64,000 nucleotides of DNA from Humisphaera borealis (GCF_015169395.1 NZ_CP063458.1:7125893-7189892), one strand, 5' to 3'; numbered from the stretch's first letter, positions 1 through 11,151 are shown. Made by a program: numbers and translations. Notes: generated from the letters alone by a model not told the origin.

Positions 1-3000
1 GTCAACTACAGTGTCGCCAACCCCCTCTCGGGCGCCGGCGGCATCACCAAGACCGGCACCGGAGCCGTCACGCTGTCCGGAGCCAGCACTTATGCCGGGG
101 CCACCAGTGTCAGCAACGGCACCCTGACACTTAGCGGGGCGAACGTTCTCGGCGGCGGGGCGGTCAATGTGACCGGCGGCACGCTGCGGATAGGCAACAG
201 TGACGCCCTGCGCGGTGCGGGATCAATCACCGTGAGCGGCGGCGGAACCTTTGATGCCAACGGCACGCCAGTCGGCACACGCTACGCGGAACTGGTTGTT
301 TCCGGTGTGGGTGTGGGTGGGAACGGCGCTATCGTCAACAACGGTGCCGCCATCACGAATAACAGCCATTTCGCCAAGATCACCCTCTCTGGGAATACCA
401 CGTGGGGTGGCAGCGGACGCTATGACCTGGTCGCAGGTCAAATCTTCAACGGGGGTGCCTTTACGCTGACCAAAACGGGGACTGGAGACCTCTGGTATAA
501 TCCCTCGGCCGGCTCGGTCCTGGAAAACGTGATCGTCAATGGAGGGGTCTTCGGCTCCCAGGGTGCTAATCCGCTGTCCGCGACGGCGACCGTCACGGTG
601 AACAGCGGGGGACTGCACCAGATTTTTGGGGCCAATGCGCAGCAACATAACGTGGTGCTCAATGACGGCGGCATCCTCCGCCAATCAAACAACGCCGCCG
701 GCACCATCAACGGTCAGGTCACGCTGAGCGGCACCACTGCCGGCCGCAACATCCAGGCGATAACCGGCGGCACGCTGAACATCGCGGGCAAGCTGACCGG
801 CACCGGCGGTTTCACGGTCAACGAAGCCGGCACGGTGCAGCTCCAGAACGCGGCCAACGATTACGCCGGCGACACGGTGATCACCCTGGGCACGCTGAAT
901 TTCAGCGCCACCGGCATCATGCCGGCCACGACGAACCTCATCGTGAACGGCGGCACGTTTGCCACGGGCAACCTTCCGCGCTCCGTTGGCAGCCTCTCCG
1001 GGACGGGCGGCACCATCAGTGGCGGAAACAACCTGACCACGAACCAGTCGACCGCCACAACTTGGTCTGGCATTCTCAGCGGCACCAACCTGATCATGAA
1101 CGGGGCAGGCACGCTCACGCTCGCGGGCACCGCCGACAATAGCGGCGGTATCGTTATCGCGAACAGCGGCACAACCGTCCTGGCCAAGACTGGTGACTAC
1201 GCGGTTCACGCTACTGGGTCAGGCAATCTCGGCCTCACCATCAACAGCAGCGCCACCGTGCAGATCGCCGGGAGCCTGACCGCGGTCACCGGTGGCTCCG
1301 CGAGCAATAATCCTCCCGCTGATATCACCATCGCCACTCCCCCTTCAAACTACGTCGACCAGATTTTCAACCTCACGGATGTGCAGTTGAATACCGGCGG
1401 TACGCTGGACCTGAATGGCCGCTTGGAAGCGATCGACGGCCTCGCTGGCGGCGGTACGGTGACAAACACCTCTGCCACCACAGCACGCCTGTACGTCGGC
1501 TACAACAACACCACTAGCACTTCGCCTGGCTTCACAGGCAACACCAGCACGTTCTCCGGCGTGATTCAAAACGGAGCGAGCACGACAGAATTAAGAAAGA
1601 TTGGAACTGGCATGCTCGTGCTCAGTGGGGCGAATACTTACACGGGAGCCACGATCGTTGATGCCGGGACGCTGAACATCGCCGCAGGAGGTTCGCTTTC
1701 TAACACGCCGATCACCGTCAACGCTGGCACCCTGTTACTCGATGGCACGCACGGCACTGGCCCCATCGCGGTGAACGGCACCTCCGTCTTTGCCGGCGCA
1801 GGCACCTCTGGCGGCACCCTGACTGCCGCCACCGGCACCACGGTCCAGGTCGGCGCGGCCTCGGCGGGCACCGCCGCCACCACCCTCACCCTTGGTGGGC
1901 TTACCCTCAATGGCGGCACTAACCTCAATCTCGATTTCAACACCGCCGGCACCACGCTGGACAAGATCGCGACGACCGCGACCAACGGCCTGAGCATCAG
2001 CGGGGCGAACCCCCTCAACGTCGTCTTGAGCGGGGCGGGCTGGGTTCCGGGCACCTACTCGATCCTGACCTACGCTGGGGCGGTGCAAGGCACCGGCGCG
2101 ACCAATGCGACCCTGGTGCTGAGCACCCCCGTGGGCCACAGTACTGTCAATGTCGTGGATAACGGCTTGGGCAGTGTGAACCTTGTGGTCGCCGGCGCTG
2201 CAAACAAATGGGTCGGCGGTGTTAATAACATCTGGGACACCAACAACACGCTAAACTGGAATGCCGGGGACCAGAAGTTCTTGGCCGGCGACTCTGTCGT
2301 GTTCGACGATACCGCCACGAGTTTCACTCCGAACATCCTCGCGAATCAGACGGCAGCCGGAGTGACCTTCGATAACACCACCGCCTACACGCTCACCAGC
2401 ACCGGCACCTTCGGCATCGCGGGCACCGGCGGCCTGATCAAGAAGAACACCGGCACGGTTACCATCTCCAGCGCCAACACCTACACCGGCTCCACCGATG
2501 TGCAGCAGGGCACGCTGATCGCGAACTTTAACACAGGCACTGCCCAGACGGTCTTCGCTGCCGCCAGCACCATCAACGTGGCCAGTGGAGCGACCTTCAA
2601 GGCCGTCGCCAACGACTCCAGTTTCACCCTCGCCAATAACCTCACCGGCAGCGGGCTAGTCGTGATCGATCCTCACTTAACGGCCGGAGCCGCCGTCCGC
2701 GATGTGACCATCTCCGGCAACAACGCCGGGTTCACCGGCACCCTTCGCCTGTCCCCGACCGTGATCGGCGATGGCCTTGGCACCTTCCGCACCAACCAGA
2801 TGACACCGGCCAACGCCGGCGGCGCGACCATCGACGTGGACGCTGGCGGCCAGGCCTGGCTTTCCGCCGCAACCTTCACCAACAACTTCATCCTCACCGG
2901 CCACGGTTTCGCCGAAACCGCCGGCGGAACCCCGGTTGCGGCCTCCGGTCTCACGCAGTATTCCGGCGCCGTGAAAGGCGGCATCGGTGCGATCCGCATG

Positions 3001-6000
3001 AATGGCGGGGCCATCATCAGCGGCAACATCACATTGGATGGGTCCGCCAAGATCATGCCATACAACGCCGCGGGTACCATCAGCGGTAGCATCAGCATCA
3101 CGAATCCCACCGACACGCTCGTGGTCGGTGGTGGCGGCGCTGGCGCAACCCTAATCCTCACCGGCACGAACAACGTCGGCGCAAATGCGCTCAACCAAGT
3201 CTTCGTGAATGCCGGAGGAACCGCCGGGACCAATATCCTGGCGATCGGTGCCAACGGAACGGTTGGCACACTGGGCACCGGGGCCGTCACCCTCAATGGC
3301 GACGCCGCGACCGGTGCGATCCGCTTCGACCGGGCGGACGGCTACACGCTCGCAGCCGCAAACACGATCACCAGTTCGGGAACGACCACGGCCAACACCC
3401 GTCTGTTCATTGACACCCAGGGCACTGGCTTCGTCCAGAACGGCGTGGCGATCAACCTCGGCGGCGGTGCGTTGCAGTTCGGCACGCAGGCTGGTCGCAC
3501 GGGAGCCACAGGCTCGTTCAATGGCAATGTAACCGTGGGTGCAATCAACGTCGGCACCGCCTCGACCGGCGCAGTGATGAACATCCTGCCCGGTGCCAAC
3601 ATCGCCAACTCCGGCAACTTCTTTCTCGGTGAAGCGGCCAACATGTCGGGCACGGTGATCCAATCCGGTGGCGACGTCAGCGTGGGCACCCATGTCCGCG
3701 TCGGACATTTTTCAACCAACACCAGCGCCTACACCATCAGCGCAGGAACACTGACTGTCGCCAACATCAACACGGCGACCGATCCTTCTACTTCCGGCAC
3801 TACCGAGCAGAATGGCGGCATTTATCTTGGTATCGATGGCACCGGAACGATGGCTCATTCCGGCGGCACGGTGACGACGGACTGGATCGTCCTTGACAAT
3901 CGTGGAGACACTCCGGCGGGAACGAACATGCCGGATGGGATCGACCGCTACACCCTCAGCGGCAGCGGCCTGCTCGTCCTGCGTAGCCAGTGGGGCATCA
4001 CGCAGCGCAATACCAGCGCCGCCGTAACGCTCGCGGGCGGTACCATCCGAAATGGCGGCACGAACCTTCAAGTGCGGCTCGACACGGCTCCGGACATTTC
4101 CGGCGCGATCACCCTCGACACCGTATCTGCCGGAAATAGCTTCAACTGGACGCGCAACGCCGCGGGGGCCGGATCGTTGGCCTTGTCCGGCGGCGGCACG
4201 CTCAAGTTTACGACCACCACCACGCAGTCCGTCGCGGTCCCCGTTTCAGGCACTGGAGCTTTGGAAAAGCTGGGCACTGGCACCACCACGCTGGGCGTCG
4301 CCAATACCTACAACGGCACCACCACGATCACCAACGGTACCCTGCAGGTGGGCGCGGCCAATGCGATTCCCTCCGGTGCGGGCAAAGGGAACGTCGTGTT
4401 CAGCGCCGCCGCCACCAGCTCGCTCCTCGACCTCAACGGCTTCGACACCAGCATCAACGGCCTGAGCCAGCCGACCTCTTCCACTGCCAATCTGGTGGTG
4501 AACAACGCCACCGGAACCAACAAGACGCTGACGCTGGGCAACAACGATGCCACGGCCACGTTTGCCGGCATCATCGCCAATAACACCAGTGGCACCGGCA
4601 CGCTAGCCCTGACCAAGGTCGGCACCGGCACCCAAACCCTGAGCGGCGCCAGCACCTTCACCGGGCCGATCACGGTCAATGGCGGCCAGATCGCCTTCCC
4701 CTCGTCCCCGGCCACCAGCGGCCCGCTCGGCAATTCCACAGTCGTCAACCTCAACAACGGCAGCATCAGCTACACCGCCTCTGGCACCAACGCGCTGAAC
4801 CGCAGCTTGGCGATCGGCGCGGGCAACGGCACCGTCGATGTCGCCCTCGCCACGGGTACCCTTACCGTCGCCAACCTCACGAGTACCGGCGGCAACTTGG
4901 TCAAGACGGGTGCCGGCACGCTCGCGCTGAGCGGCACCACCACCTTGAATGGGGGTGCGTCCAGCGTCACCGTGAGTGGTGGCACCCTGCAGGCAGGCTT
5001 CGGCACCAACGGCGTCACCGCGGTCAGCATCGGCGCGACCAGCAACCTGAGCATGCAAAACTCCGCCATCCAGGGATTGACGCTCGGGAACACCGCGGGT
5101 GCCCTGACCCTCGCCGGCGGAGCAAGACTCGGCTTTGAGTTCGACGCGGCGACGAATGACAGCATCACGATCGGTGCAACAGGCACTCCTTCTTTGACGG
5201 CTGGGGTCATCACGCTGGACCTCTTCAACTTCAATACTGGCATCGCCGGTGGCAACACTTACAACCTCCTCTCTACGACCCTCGGGGACCTCACCTTCGG
5301 TGGGCTCACGACGTATGTGCTCGGCTCGGCACCGAGCGGTTTTAACTACACGCTGAACGCAACCAATAACCTCGTCTCGCTGGGGGTGTCGGCATTCTCG
5401 CCAGCCTATTGGACGGATAGTCAGGGAACCGGCTCCTGGTCCACGCTCAATGCGGGTCCGCTGAGTAACTTCAGCACGCTCGCCACTGGGGGCGCCAATA
5501 CGGCTGCACTGCCGGGAGTCAATGAAACGGTCTTCTTCAGCCAAGACGGCGTGGCGGGCCCGACCGTCACTTCGGCGCTGAACGGAAACTTCACCATCCG
5601 CGGTCTCAATTTCGTCGCCGGATCCGGCACTGTCACCGCGGTGAATATCAACCAGGGCAGCTCCGGCACACTCACGATTCAGCCTTCGACCGCTACCGGC
5701 GGCATCGATGTCGGAACCAACGCCGGCGCCGTTACCATCAGCGCACCGCTAGTGGCCTCGAACACCAGTGCGGCCAGCCAGACTTGGAATGTGGACGGCA
5801 CGGGTGCCAACGGCTCGTCCCTCACCCTCAATGGCGTGGTCACCTTCACGGCCAATGTCATCAAGACCGGTTCCGGGACGCTGACTCTGGGCAATGCCGG
5901 CAACAGTGGTGCGGGCAACTTCACGCTGACCGGCGGCACGCTCGCCGTCAGCGCCACCGGCAACGTCCCGACGGGTGTCTTCACCATCGGCACCGGCACG

Positions 6001-9000
6001 ACGATTAACAACACCGGCGGCGGCACCGTCGCCTTCTCGAACTCCTCCTACGTCTGGAACGGCGACTTCACCCAGTCGGGCCAGAGTCTGGATCTGGGCG
6101 CAGGGCCGGTCACTCTCGGCCTGAACACGCAGGTCACCGTGGCCACCAACACCCTCACCGTCGGCGGCGCGATCGGCGATGGCGGCAACAATCGCTCGCT
6201 GACCAAGGCGGGTGCGGGCACTCTGGTGCTGGGCGGCACCAACACTTACACTGGCGCAACCAGCGTGACTGCCGGTACGGTCAGTCTGACCGGCGCCCTC
6301 ACGGGCGGCGGGGCCATCTCCACCAGCGGCACCGGCGTCCTCTCGCAGACCTCCACCGGCGTGATCAGTGGCGCTTCCACCATTACCCAGGGCAGTTCCG
6401 GTACCAGCGTGATGGCTGGCAATAACACCCACGCGGGACTGACCTCGGTCACTGCGGGCGTCCTCACCCTGTCGGGCAATAACTCTGGCGCTTCCGGCGG
6501 AGTGACCCTCACCGCAGGCCAGTTAAACATCAACAACAACAACGCCCTCGGCACCGGCACGCTGACCCTCAATGGCGGGACGATCGACAACACGTCCGGT
6601 GGCCCGGTCGTCGTTCCAGCGGGCCTCGTCCCCACCCAGATCTGGTCGAACACCGCGACCGTTGCTTTTGTGGGATCCAACACCCTGAACCTCGGCACCG
6701 GTGCCGTGGCCCTGGGAACGGATGCGACGACTGGCACCTTCACGCTGACGAACAACAGTCTTCTGGTAGGCACCTCGCTTACTGTCGGGGGAAGCATCTC
6801 GGCCATCGCGGGCGGCACCGCGGGAGTGAAGACCCTCACCATTGCCGGACCCGGCAGCACGGCACTTACAGGAAGCATCACGAAGGGAAGCGCTTCCAAC
6901 GTGGTGGTCACGGTCACCTCCCCAGGCACGACGACGCTCTCCGGTGCTGCAAGCTCGATCCAGACCATCAATATCGACGGCGGTGCGACCAGCATCGTGG
7001 ATCTCGGTGCGGGTAACCTCACCATCACAAATGGCGGCACCAACGGCTTCCGATCGTCGACCGGCGGCACCATCAATGCGACCGGTGGCGGTAAGATCAT
7101 TCTGGGGAGCGATCTGTTGGACAATGGCACGAACGATGGAACCACGCTCACCGTGAACGCGGGGATTACCGGGCCCTTCACGTTCGAGATCTATGGAGGC
7201 TCGGCGACCAATACTGGCGTCACCGTGCTGACGGCTCAGAATACTTTCACTGGCAACGTTCAGATCAATGGTGGCAACCTGCGCGTTTCCAACATTGGCA
7301 ACACTGGCTCCCTGACCAGCAATCTTGGCCAGGGTACGATCATCCAGAGCGGAGCCGCTGTCCTGGCAGGAAGTACTGTCACAACAGGCAAACTCATTTA
7401 CACAGGTGTTGGAGAAACCACGAACCGCGTTCTGACCATGAGTGGAGCGGGCTTCGCGATTGAACAAGCCGCGACCTCGGGCCACCTGGTCTTCATCGCC
7501 CCAGTCAGTGTGACCAACACTGCCGCGAAGAATCTTTTCCTGCTCGGTTCGACGGCTGGCACCGCCGAAATTGCCGGAGTGATTCCAAACAATACGGCCG
7601 CCACCAGCATCACCAAGCTCGGCAGTGGCACTTGGACGCTCAGCGGTGCCAACACCTACACGGGGACGACGAACGTCAACGAAGGCACTCTGGTTCTCTC
7701 GGGAAGGGGCACCGGTACCCCTGGCATAGTTTCCGTGAGCACCCTCCCCGGCCTGAGCGCCACGCTGAACATCACCGCTGGCACCTACGCTTTCGGTGCC
7801 GCGCGGATGAACGTCGGTAACGCCGCGACCACCGCGGCCACCGGCACAGTGAATCAAAGCGGTGGGGCGATCAGCTTCACCGGCAGTGATCAACTGCTCG
7901 TAGGTCAGGGCACTGTCGGAAACACCGGCATTTACAATCTCAGCGGGGGAAGCATCACCACCGCCGCCGCCGCGGGTCGTGGTGTGATCCTCGGAGTGAA
8001 CTCGAACCCCACCCCCGGACCCACCAGCGGTGGCGGCACCTTCAACCTCAGCGGAACGGGTGCGCTGAACATGACGGCGGCCTCCGGTGGAGGTGGCAAC
8101 GCGATCCTCCAGATCGGCCGTTCCGACGCCGTTGCCAACAACACAACGAACGTGTTCAACCAAACCGGCGGAACCGCAAGTGTGGGAATTCTGGCGATGG
8201 GTGGCGCAGCAGCCGGATCGACGGGTGTGAGTTCCACGCTCAATCTCACCGGCGGCACGTTCTTGGCGAACTCCTTCACCCTGCTCGCAGCCGGTGGCAC
8301 CAACACGGCAGTGATCAACATCGGTGGCACCGCCCAGGTCACCCTGCCAGCCTTCCCGACGAATGCCAAAGGGGTCGGCTCGACGGCGACCATCACCTTC
8401 GATTCCGGGACGGGTTCTTTGTCTCCGCTTGCGGCCAGCGCCACCTACATGCCAGCCGGAACTTTCAACAATGCCTACCTCACCGCCAATGGGGCGAAGT
8501 TTAATGTCGGCACCGGAAATGACATCACCATTGGCCAAGTGCTGCAGGACGCCGTCTCGCCCGCCGCCGCCGGTACGCTCACCAAGCAAGGCACGGGAAT
8601 GCTGACGCTCACGGGCGCCAACACTTACACCGGCCAGACCACCATTACCGCTGGCACCTTGGCCGTCACTGGTTCAATCTCCAGCTCCACCCAAGTCCTC
8701 GCCGGTGGCACCCTCGCCGGCAACGGCCAGATCACGGAAGCCGTGACGATCAGCGCCGGCGGGTCGATCCGGCCCGGCGTGCCCGGTGGATCGATCACCA
8801 GCATTCTGACCGTCAAGAGTCTGGCGATGGTGAATGATCCGACGGCGGTCTTCGGTGTCGACATCACCGGCATCACCGTCGGCACTGGCTATGACCAGGT
8901 GACGTTACCCAACGCCGGGACGTCGACCGTGTCGCTGGCGGGTGCGAGTCTGTCGGTGAAGCTCGGCACGGTGCTTGCCGGCGACGGCAGCGAGAAGTTC

Positions 9001-9300
9001 GTCATCATCAACAACACCTCGGCCGTCAACACGCCGACTGGTCAGTTCTCAAGCCTGATCGTCGAATCTAGTCCTGCGTTCGGCGTGCCGGCGACGACGA
9101 CACTCACCTCCGCAAACGGCGGGCTCGACTTCATCGACCCGTCGAACGGTTTCGTCTACACGCTGATGTACAACGTCGACTCGGCGAACACCTCGACGCC
9201 CGGCAACGACGTGGTGCTGAGTGTGGTGCCCGAGCCGGGAAGCCTGGCGCTGGCAGCGATGGCGGGCGTGGGCCTGCTGGCTCGTCGGCGACGGAGGTAG
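1..9300 (+). CDS. Giant PEP-CTERM autotransporter-repeat surface protein (5' partial)
   Basis: The frame is open from the first base, so the start lies outside the window; about 3,100 residues are visible. The protein is a long run of Gly/Thr/Asn/Ser-rich beta-strand repeats, many ending in motifs such as GANTYTGATIVDAGTLNI and ANTYTGTTNVNEGTLVL, the pattern of autotransporter-associated beta-strand (PATR) repeats that fold as a parallel beta-helix. There are also Trp-containing blocks (for example near 2,210-2,330 and 5,400-5,550) of the kind seen in PVC-group repeat proteins. The C-terminus has VPEP, a hydrophobic stretch and a terminal run of arginines: a PEP-CTERM sorting signal, so the product should be exported and processed at the cell surface. 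No autotransporter barrel is present. The role (adhesin or envelope structure) is inferred. Long antisense open frames here are by-products of the GC-rich repeats. Confidence 0.93.
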   Translation, partial: VNYSVANPLSGAGGITKTGTGAVTLSGASTYAGATSVSNGTLTLSGANVLGGGAVNVTGGTLRIGNSDALRGAGSITVSGGGTFDANGTPVGTRYAELVVSGVGVGGNGAIVNNGAAITNNSHFAKITLSGNTTWGGSGRYDLVAGQIFNGGAFTLTKTGTGDLWYNPSAGSVLENVIVNGGVFGSQGANPLSATATVTVNSGGLHQIFGANAQQHNVVLNDGGILRQSNNAAGTINGQVTLSGTTAGRNIQAITGGTLNIAGKLTGTGGFTVNEAGTVQLQNAANDYAGDTVITLGTLNFSATGIMPATTNLIVNGGTFATGNLPRSVGSLSGTGGTISGGNNLTTNQSTATTWSGILSGTNLIMNGAGTLTLAGTADNSGGIVIANSGTTVLAKTGDYAVHATGSGNLGLTINSSATVQIAGSLTAVTGGSASNNPPADITIATPPSNYVDQIFNLTDVQLNTGGTLDLNGRLEAIDGLAGGGTVTNTSATTARLYVGYNNTTSTSPGFTGNTSTFSGVIQNGASTTELRKIGTGMLVLSGANTYTGATIVDAGTLNIAAGGSLSNTPITVNAGTLLLDGTHGTGPIAVNGTSVFAGAGTSGGTLTAATGTTVQVGAASAGTAATTLTLGGLTLNGGTNLNLDFNTAGTTLDKIATTATNGLSISGANPLNVVLSGAGWVPGTYSILTYAGAVQGTGATNATLVLSTPVGHSTVNVVDNGLGSVNLVVAGAANKWVGGVNNIWDTNNTLNWNAGDQKFLAGDSVVFDDTATSFTPNILANQTAAGVTFDNTTAYTLTSTGTFGIAGTGGLIKKNTGTVTISSANTYTGSTDVQQGTLIANFNTGTAQTVFAAASTINVASGATFKAVANDSSFTLANNLTGSGLVVIDPHLTAGAAVRDVTISGNNAGFTGTLRLSPTVIGDGLGTFRTNQMTPANAGGATIDVDAGGQAWLSAATFTNNFILTGHGFAETAGGTPVAASGLTQYSGAVKGGIGAIRMNGGAIISGNITLDGSAKIMPYNAAGTISGSISITNPTDTLVVGGGGAGATLILTGTNNVGANALNQVFVNAGGTAGTNILAIGANGTVGTLGTGAVTLNGDAATGAIRFDRADGYTLAAANTITSSGTTTANTRLFIDTQGTGFVQNGVAINLGGGALQFGTQAGRTGATGSFNGNVTVGAINVGTASTGAVMNILPGANIANSGNFFLGEAANMSGTVIQSGGDVSVGTHVRVGHFSTNTSAYTISAGTLTVANINTATDPSTSGTTEQNGGIYLGIDGTGTMAHSGGTVTTDWIVLDNRGDTPAGTNMPDGIDRYTLSGSGLLVLRSQWGITQRNTSAAVTLAGGTIRNGGTNLQVRLDTAPDISGAITLDTVSAGNSFNWTRNAAGAGSLALSGGGTLKFTTTTTQSVAVPVSGTGALEKLGTGTTTLGVANTYNGTTTITNGTLQVGAANAIPSGAGKGNVVFSAAATSSLLDLNGFDTSINGLSQPTSSTANLVVNNATGTNKTLTLGNNDATATFAGIIANNTSGTGTLALTKVGTGTQTLSGASTFTGPITVNGGQIAFPSSPATSGPLGNSTVVNLNNGSISYTASGTNALNRSLAIGAGNGTVDVALATGTLTVANLTSTGGNLVKTGAGTLALSGTTTLNGGASSVTVSGGTLQAGFGTNGVTAVSIGATSNLSMQNSAIQGLTLGNTAGALTLAGGARLGFEFDAATNDSITIGATGTPSLTAGVITLDLFNFNTGIAGGNTYNLLSTTLGDLTFGGLTTYVLGSAPSGFNYTLNATNNLVSLGVSAFSPAYWTDSQGTGSWSTLNAGPLSNFSTLATGGANTAALPGVNETVFFSQDGVAGPTVTSALNGNFTIRGLNFVAGSGTVTAVNINQGSSGTLTIQPSTATGGIDVGTNAGAVTISAPLVASNTSAASQTWNVDGTGANGSSLTLNGVVTFTANVIKTGSGTLTLGNAGNSGAGNFTLTGGTLAVSATGNVPTGVFTIGTGTTINNTGGGTVAFSNSSYVWNGDFTQSGQSLDLGAGPVTLGLNTQVTVATNTLTVGGAIGDGGNNRSLTKAGAGTLVLGGTNTYTGATSVTAGTVSLTGALTGGGAISTSGTGVLSQTSTGVISGASTITQGSSGTSVMAGNNTHAGLTSVTAGVLTLSGNNSGASGGVTLTAGQLNINNNNALGTGTLTLNGGTIDNTSGGPVVVPAGLVPTQIWSNTATVAFVGSNTLNLGTGAVALGTDATTGTFTLTNNSLLVGTSLTVGGSISAIAGGTAGVKTLTIAGPGSTALTGSITKGSASNVVVTVTSPGTTTLSGAASSIQTINIDGGATSIVDLGAGNLTITNGGTNGFRSSTGGTINATGGGKIILGSDLLDNGTNDGTTLTVNAGITGPFTFEIYGGSATNTGVTVLTAQNTFTGNVQINGGNLRVSNIGNTGSLTSNLGQGTIIQSGAAVLAGSTVTTGKLIYTGVGETTNRVLTMSGAGFAIEQAATSGHLVFIAPVSVTNTAAKNLFLLGSTAGTAEIAGVIPNNTAATSITKLGSGTWTLSGANTYTGTTNVNEGTLVLSGRGTGTPGIVSVSTLPGLSATLNITAGTYAFGAARMNVGNAATTAATGTVNQSGGAISFTGSDQLLVGQGTVGNTGIYNLSGGSITTAAAAGRGVILGVNSNPTPGPTSGGGTFNLSGTGALNMTAASGGGGNAILQIGRSDAVANNTTNVFNQTGGTASVGILAMGGAAAGSTGVSSTLNLTGGTFLANSFTLLAAGGTNTAVINIGGTAQVTLPAFPTNAKGVGSTATITFDSGTGSLSPLAASATYMPAGTFNNAYLTANGAKFNVGTGNDITIGQVLQDAVSPAAAGTLTKQGTGMLTLTGANTYTGQTTITAGTLAVTGSISSSTQVLAGGTLAGNGQITEAVTISAGGSIRPGVPGGSITSILTVKSLAMVNDPTAVFGVDITGITVGTGYDQVTLPNAGTSTVSLAGASLSVKLGTVLAGDGSEKFVIINNTSAVNTPTGQFSSLIVESSPAFGVPATTTLTSANGGLDFIDPSNGFVYTLMYNVDSANTSTPGNDVVLSVVPEPGSLALAAMAGVGLLARRRRR

Positions 9301-9519
9301 GCGATGACCCGGAGTTGTCCGTCTTTCTTCCCATCACAGGAAAGGCGGACGGCTCTGGCAGCAGTCCGACAGTGTTCGCGATAGCGCAGACGGTTTGACC
9401 GGAAATGCAGGACACAAAAAGGTGGCAGTTCCAAGCGCATTGAGCTGGGCGCAAATATGAGTCTGAGGAACGAATTAGTGGTTTGCGCTTTGGCTGTGTC
9501 CGGTTGGTTGCAGGTCTTG

Positions 9520-9722
9520 GCCTGCTGCTCACGTTGCCGGGCGGTGCCGGGCTCAATGTCGATTGCAGCACCACGACCGGCGACCACGGCCTCAACTTCG
9601 TTTCAATCAACAGCGGAGGCGCCGTAGCCCCGGGCAACGACGCGGTCATCGCCCTGACCACCGCAGACCATGCTTGGATGGGCGGCGGCATCTATATCCT
9701 AGTAGAGATCAGCAACCACACC
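9520..9722 (+). pseudogene. Remnant of a second repeat-type surface protein
   Basis: This stretch reads GLNFVSINSGGAVAPGN followed by a DHAWMGGGIYI segment. That is the end-of-repeat pattern usually found near the C-terminus of PATR/PEP-CTERM proteins (the GG-x-APG motif). It has no credible start or sorting signal and is cut at about 9,722, where IS630-like sequence begins. It is probably the tail of a neighbouring paralogue of the giant gene, destroyed by insertion and deletion. Confidence 0.5.
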
Positions 9723-9850
9723 TGCTATGCGCTGTGCCGAGCGGAGGGTCGAGTTGAAGTTTGTCGACGCGGTTTCGTACGAGACGGCGCGGAAGGTCCT
9801 AGTGAAGCGACCTCAAGCCGTGGCCGAAGCAGCAGTGGTGCATCGCGTAG
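9723..9850 (+). pseudogene. IS630-family transposase fragment
   Basis: One frame gives RVELKFVDAVSYETARKVL, matching the second helix-turn-helix region of IS630 transposases. The conserved continuation LKPWPKQQWCIA appears immediately after in another frame (from 9,812), so there is a frameshift, and a TAG stop follows. The catalytic DDE part is missing. This is a short dead piece in the IS graveyard next to the element's left end. Confidence 0.6.
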
Positions 9851-9965
9851 CGTACAAGTATTTGGCCACTTGCCTTACCCAACTTTATGCGCCATTCGCG
9901 CGAATTATTGCGCAAAATAGAGATGGCCTCCAAAATCAGGTTCCCTTCTCACAAGGAGCCGATGA

Positions 9966-10667
9966 ATGGAGGCCAAGCTCTATGCTGCACTGTACCAACT
10001 GGTGTTCTCAACTCCACACCCTCGTCGCAAACGTGAACAGTTCTGTGACCGCTGGGTCGTGATGATTTATCTCTGGGCCGCGATCTGGAATCGACCGGTC
10101 TGTTGGGCATGCAAAGAGGAGAATTGGACGGTGACGCTGGACCGCCCGTTGATCTCGCAGTCACGCATGAGCCGCCGTCTGCGAACCGTCGGCATGAGCC
10201 AACTGTTCGAGCGGCTCCTGGCCATCGTGTCGGAGAAGTTCGGCACCCCGCTGGTCAAACAGATTGATTCCAAGCCACTGGTCGTCGGCGCTTACAGCAA
10301 GGACCCTGACGCCAGGCGGGGACGCCTGGCCGATGGGCAGTTCTGCAAAGGCTACCGCCTGCATGCAGTGTCGCACGGCCGGATTTTCAAGCAGTTTCTG
10401 ATCGACTCGCTCAACACCAACGATGCGGTCGTCGGACCGAAATTGCTGCCGAAGCTCGAAGGCGGCGGATACGTGTTGGGCGACAACGCCTACGACACCA
10501 ACGATTGCCACGAGGCGTCGGCGTCGGCGGGTCATCAGTTGGTCGCGCCCCCGAGGGAGGTCAACAAGGGCAAGCGGGACAAAAAGTACAACGGCCCCGA
10601 GCGACTCCGCGGGCTGGACATCATCGACAGTCCGCTGGAGAACTGCGGGGAGCCGAGTCAGGCATAG
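9966..10667 (+). pseudogene. IS5/IS4-type transposase, 3'-truncated
   Basis: The 233-residue frame contains KQIDSKPLVVGAYSKDPDA (first DDE aspartate region), then GRLADGQFCKGYRLHAV and YVLGDNAYDTND (second aspartate region), as in planctomycete IS4/IS5-type transposases. The C-terminal glutamate region is absent: after LRGLDIIDSPL the frame runs into foreign sequence and stops. The joint lies at about 10,640-10,665, where the sequence becomes an IS3-type element on the other strand. One insertion followed by deletion explains both truncated partners. Confidence 0.7.
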
Positions 10668-11030
10668 TAACCCGAGCGACTGACGTCCAGTGTGTCGCAG
10701 GCGACGCCGATCGGGAACTCGCCGAGATGTCCTTTGATGAAGGAGAACTTCACGTCTGCTCCCTGGCAAAGAACGCGGCCGCTCTTTTTAGGATGTCACG
10801 CTCCATGACCAGGCGGGCGTTTTCCTTGCGGAGCCGCCGGAGCTCGGCCTGGACGGCGCCTTCGCCGACGGGGGCTGCTCCGGCATCGGTGCCGAACTTG
10901 GTTACCCAATACCTCAGGCAGTTGGGGCAATGCCCAGGCTCTTGGCCGCCGCCGCGATCGTGTAGCCCTGGTGGTTGACGGGTTGGACGGCGGAGATTTT
11001 GAACTCCCGCGTGAACTTCCTTCGTGGCAT
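10661..11030 (-). pseudogene. IS3-family transposase remnant (OrfA plus start of OrfB)
   Basis: Read on the minus strand, it starts MPRRKFTREFKISAVQ and continues through an OrfA helix-turn-helix. A 1-nt deletion near 10,921-10,926 breaks the frame, after which NCLRYWVTKFG and a leucine-zipper region (ELRRLRKENARLVMERDIL) follow. Next comes the N-terminus of OrfB (KFSFIKGHLGEFPIGVACD, then DVSRSGYYA). It ends where the IS5/IS4-like fragment begins, so the catalytic domain is lost. A near-palindrome around 11,036-11,070 lies at its outer end and may be part of the terminal repeat. Confidence 0.65.
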
Positions 11031-11151
11031 ATTAGCTCCTTCGGACAGTCATTATGCTGTCCGTTCGGAGCGCCCGCCAAACGTGGGGAAGTCCAAGGGT
11101 TATGCGGCTTTATTCAGTTGTGTGCGCCTCTATGCGGGAGGCTCTGAAAAG

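Noticed and set aside
6523..8589. 688-codon open frame antisense to the giant repeat protein (and similar ones at 4,603-5,544 and 6,246-7,181)
   Set aside because: Repetitive GC-rich codons leave the antisense frames free of stops. The translations are low-complexity, with no SD or domain, and the sense strand is clearly coding.
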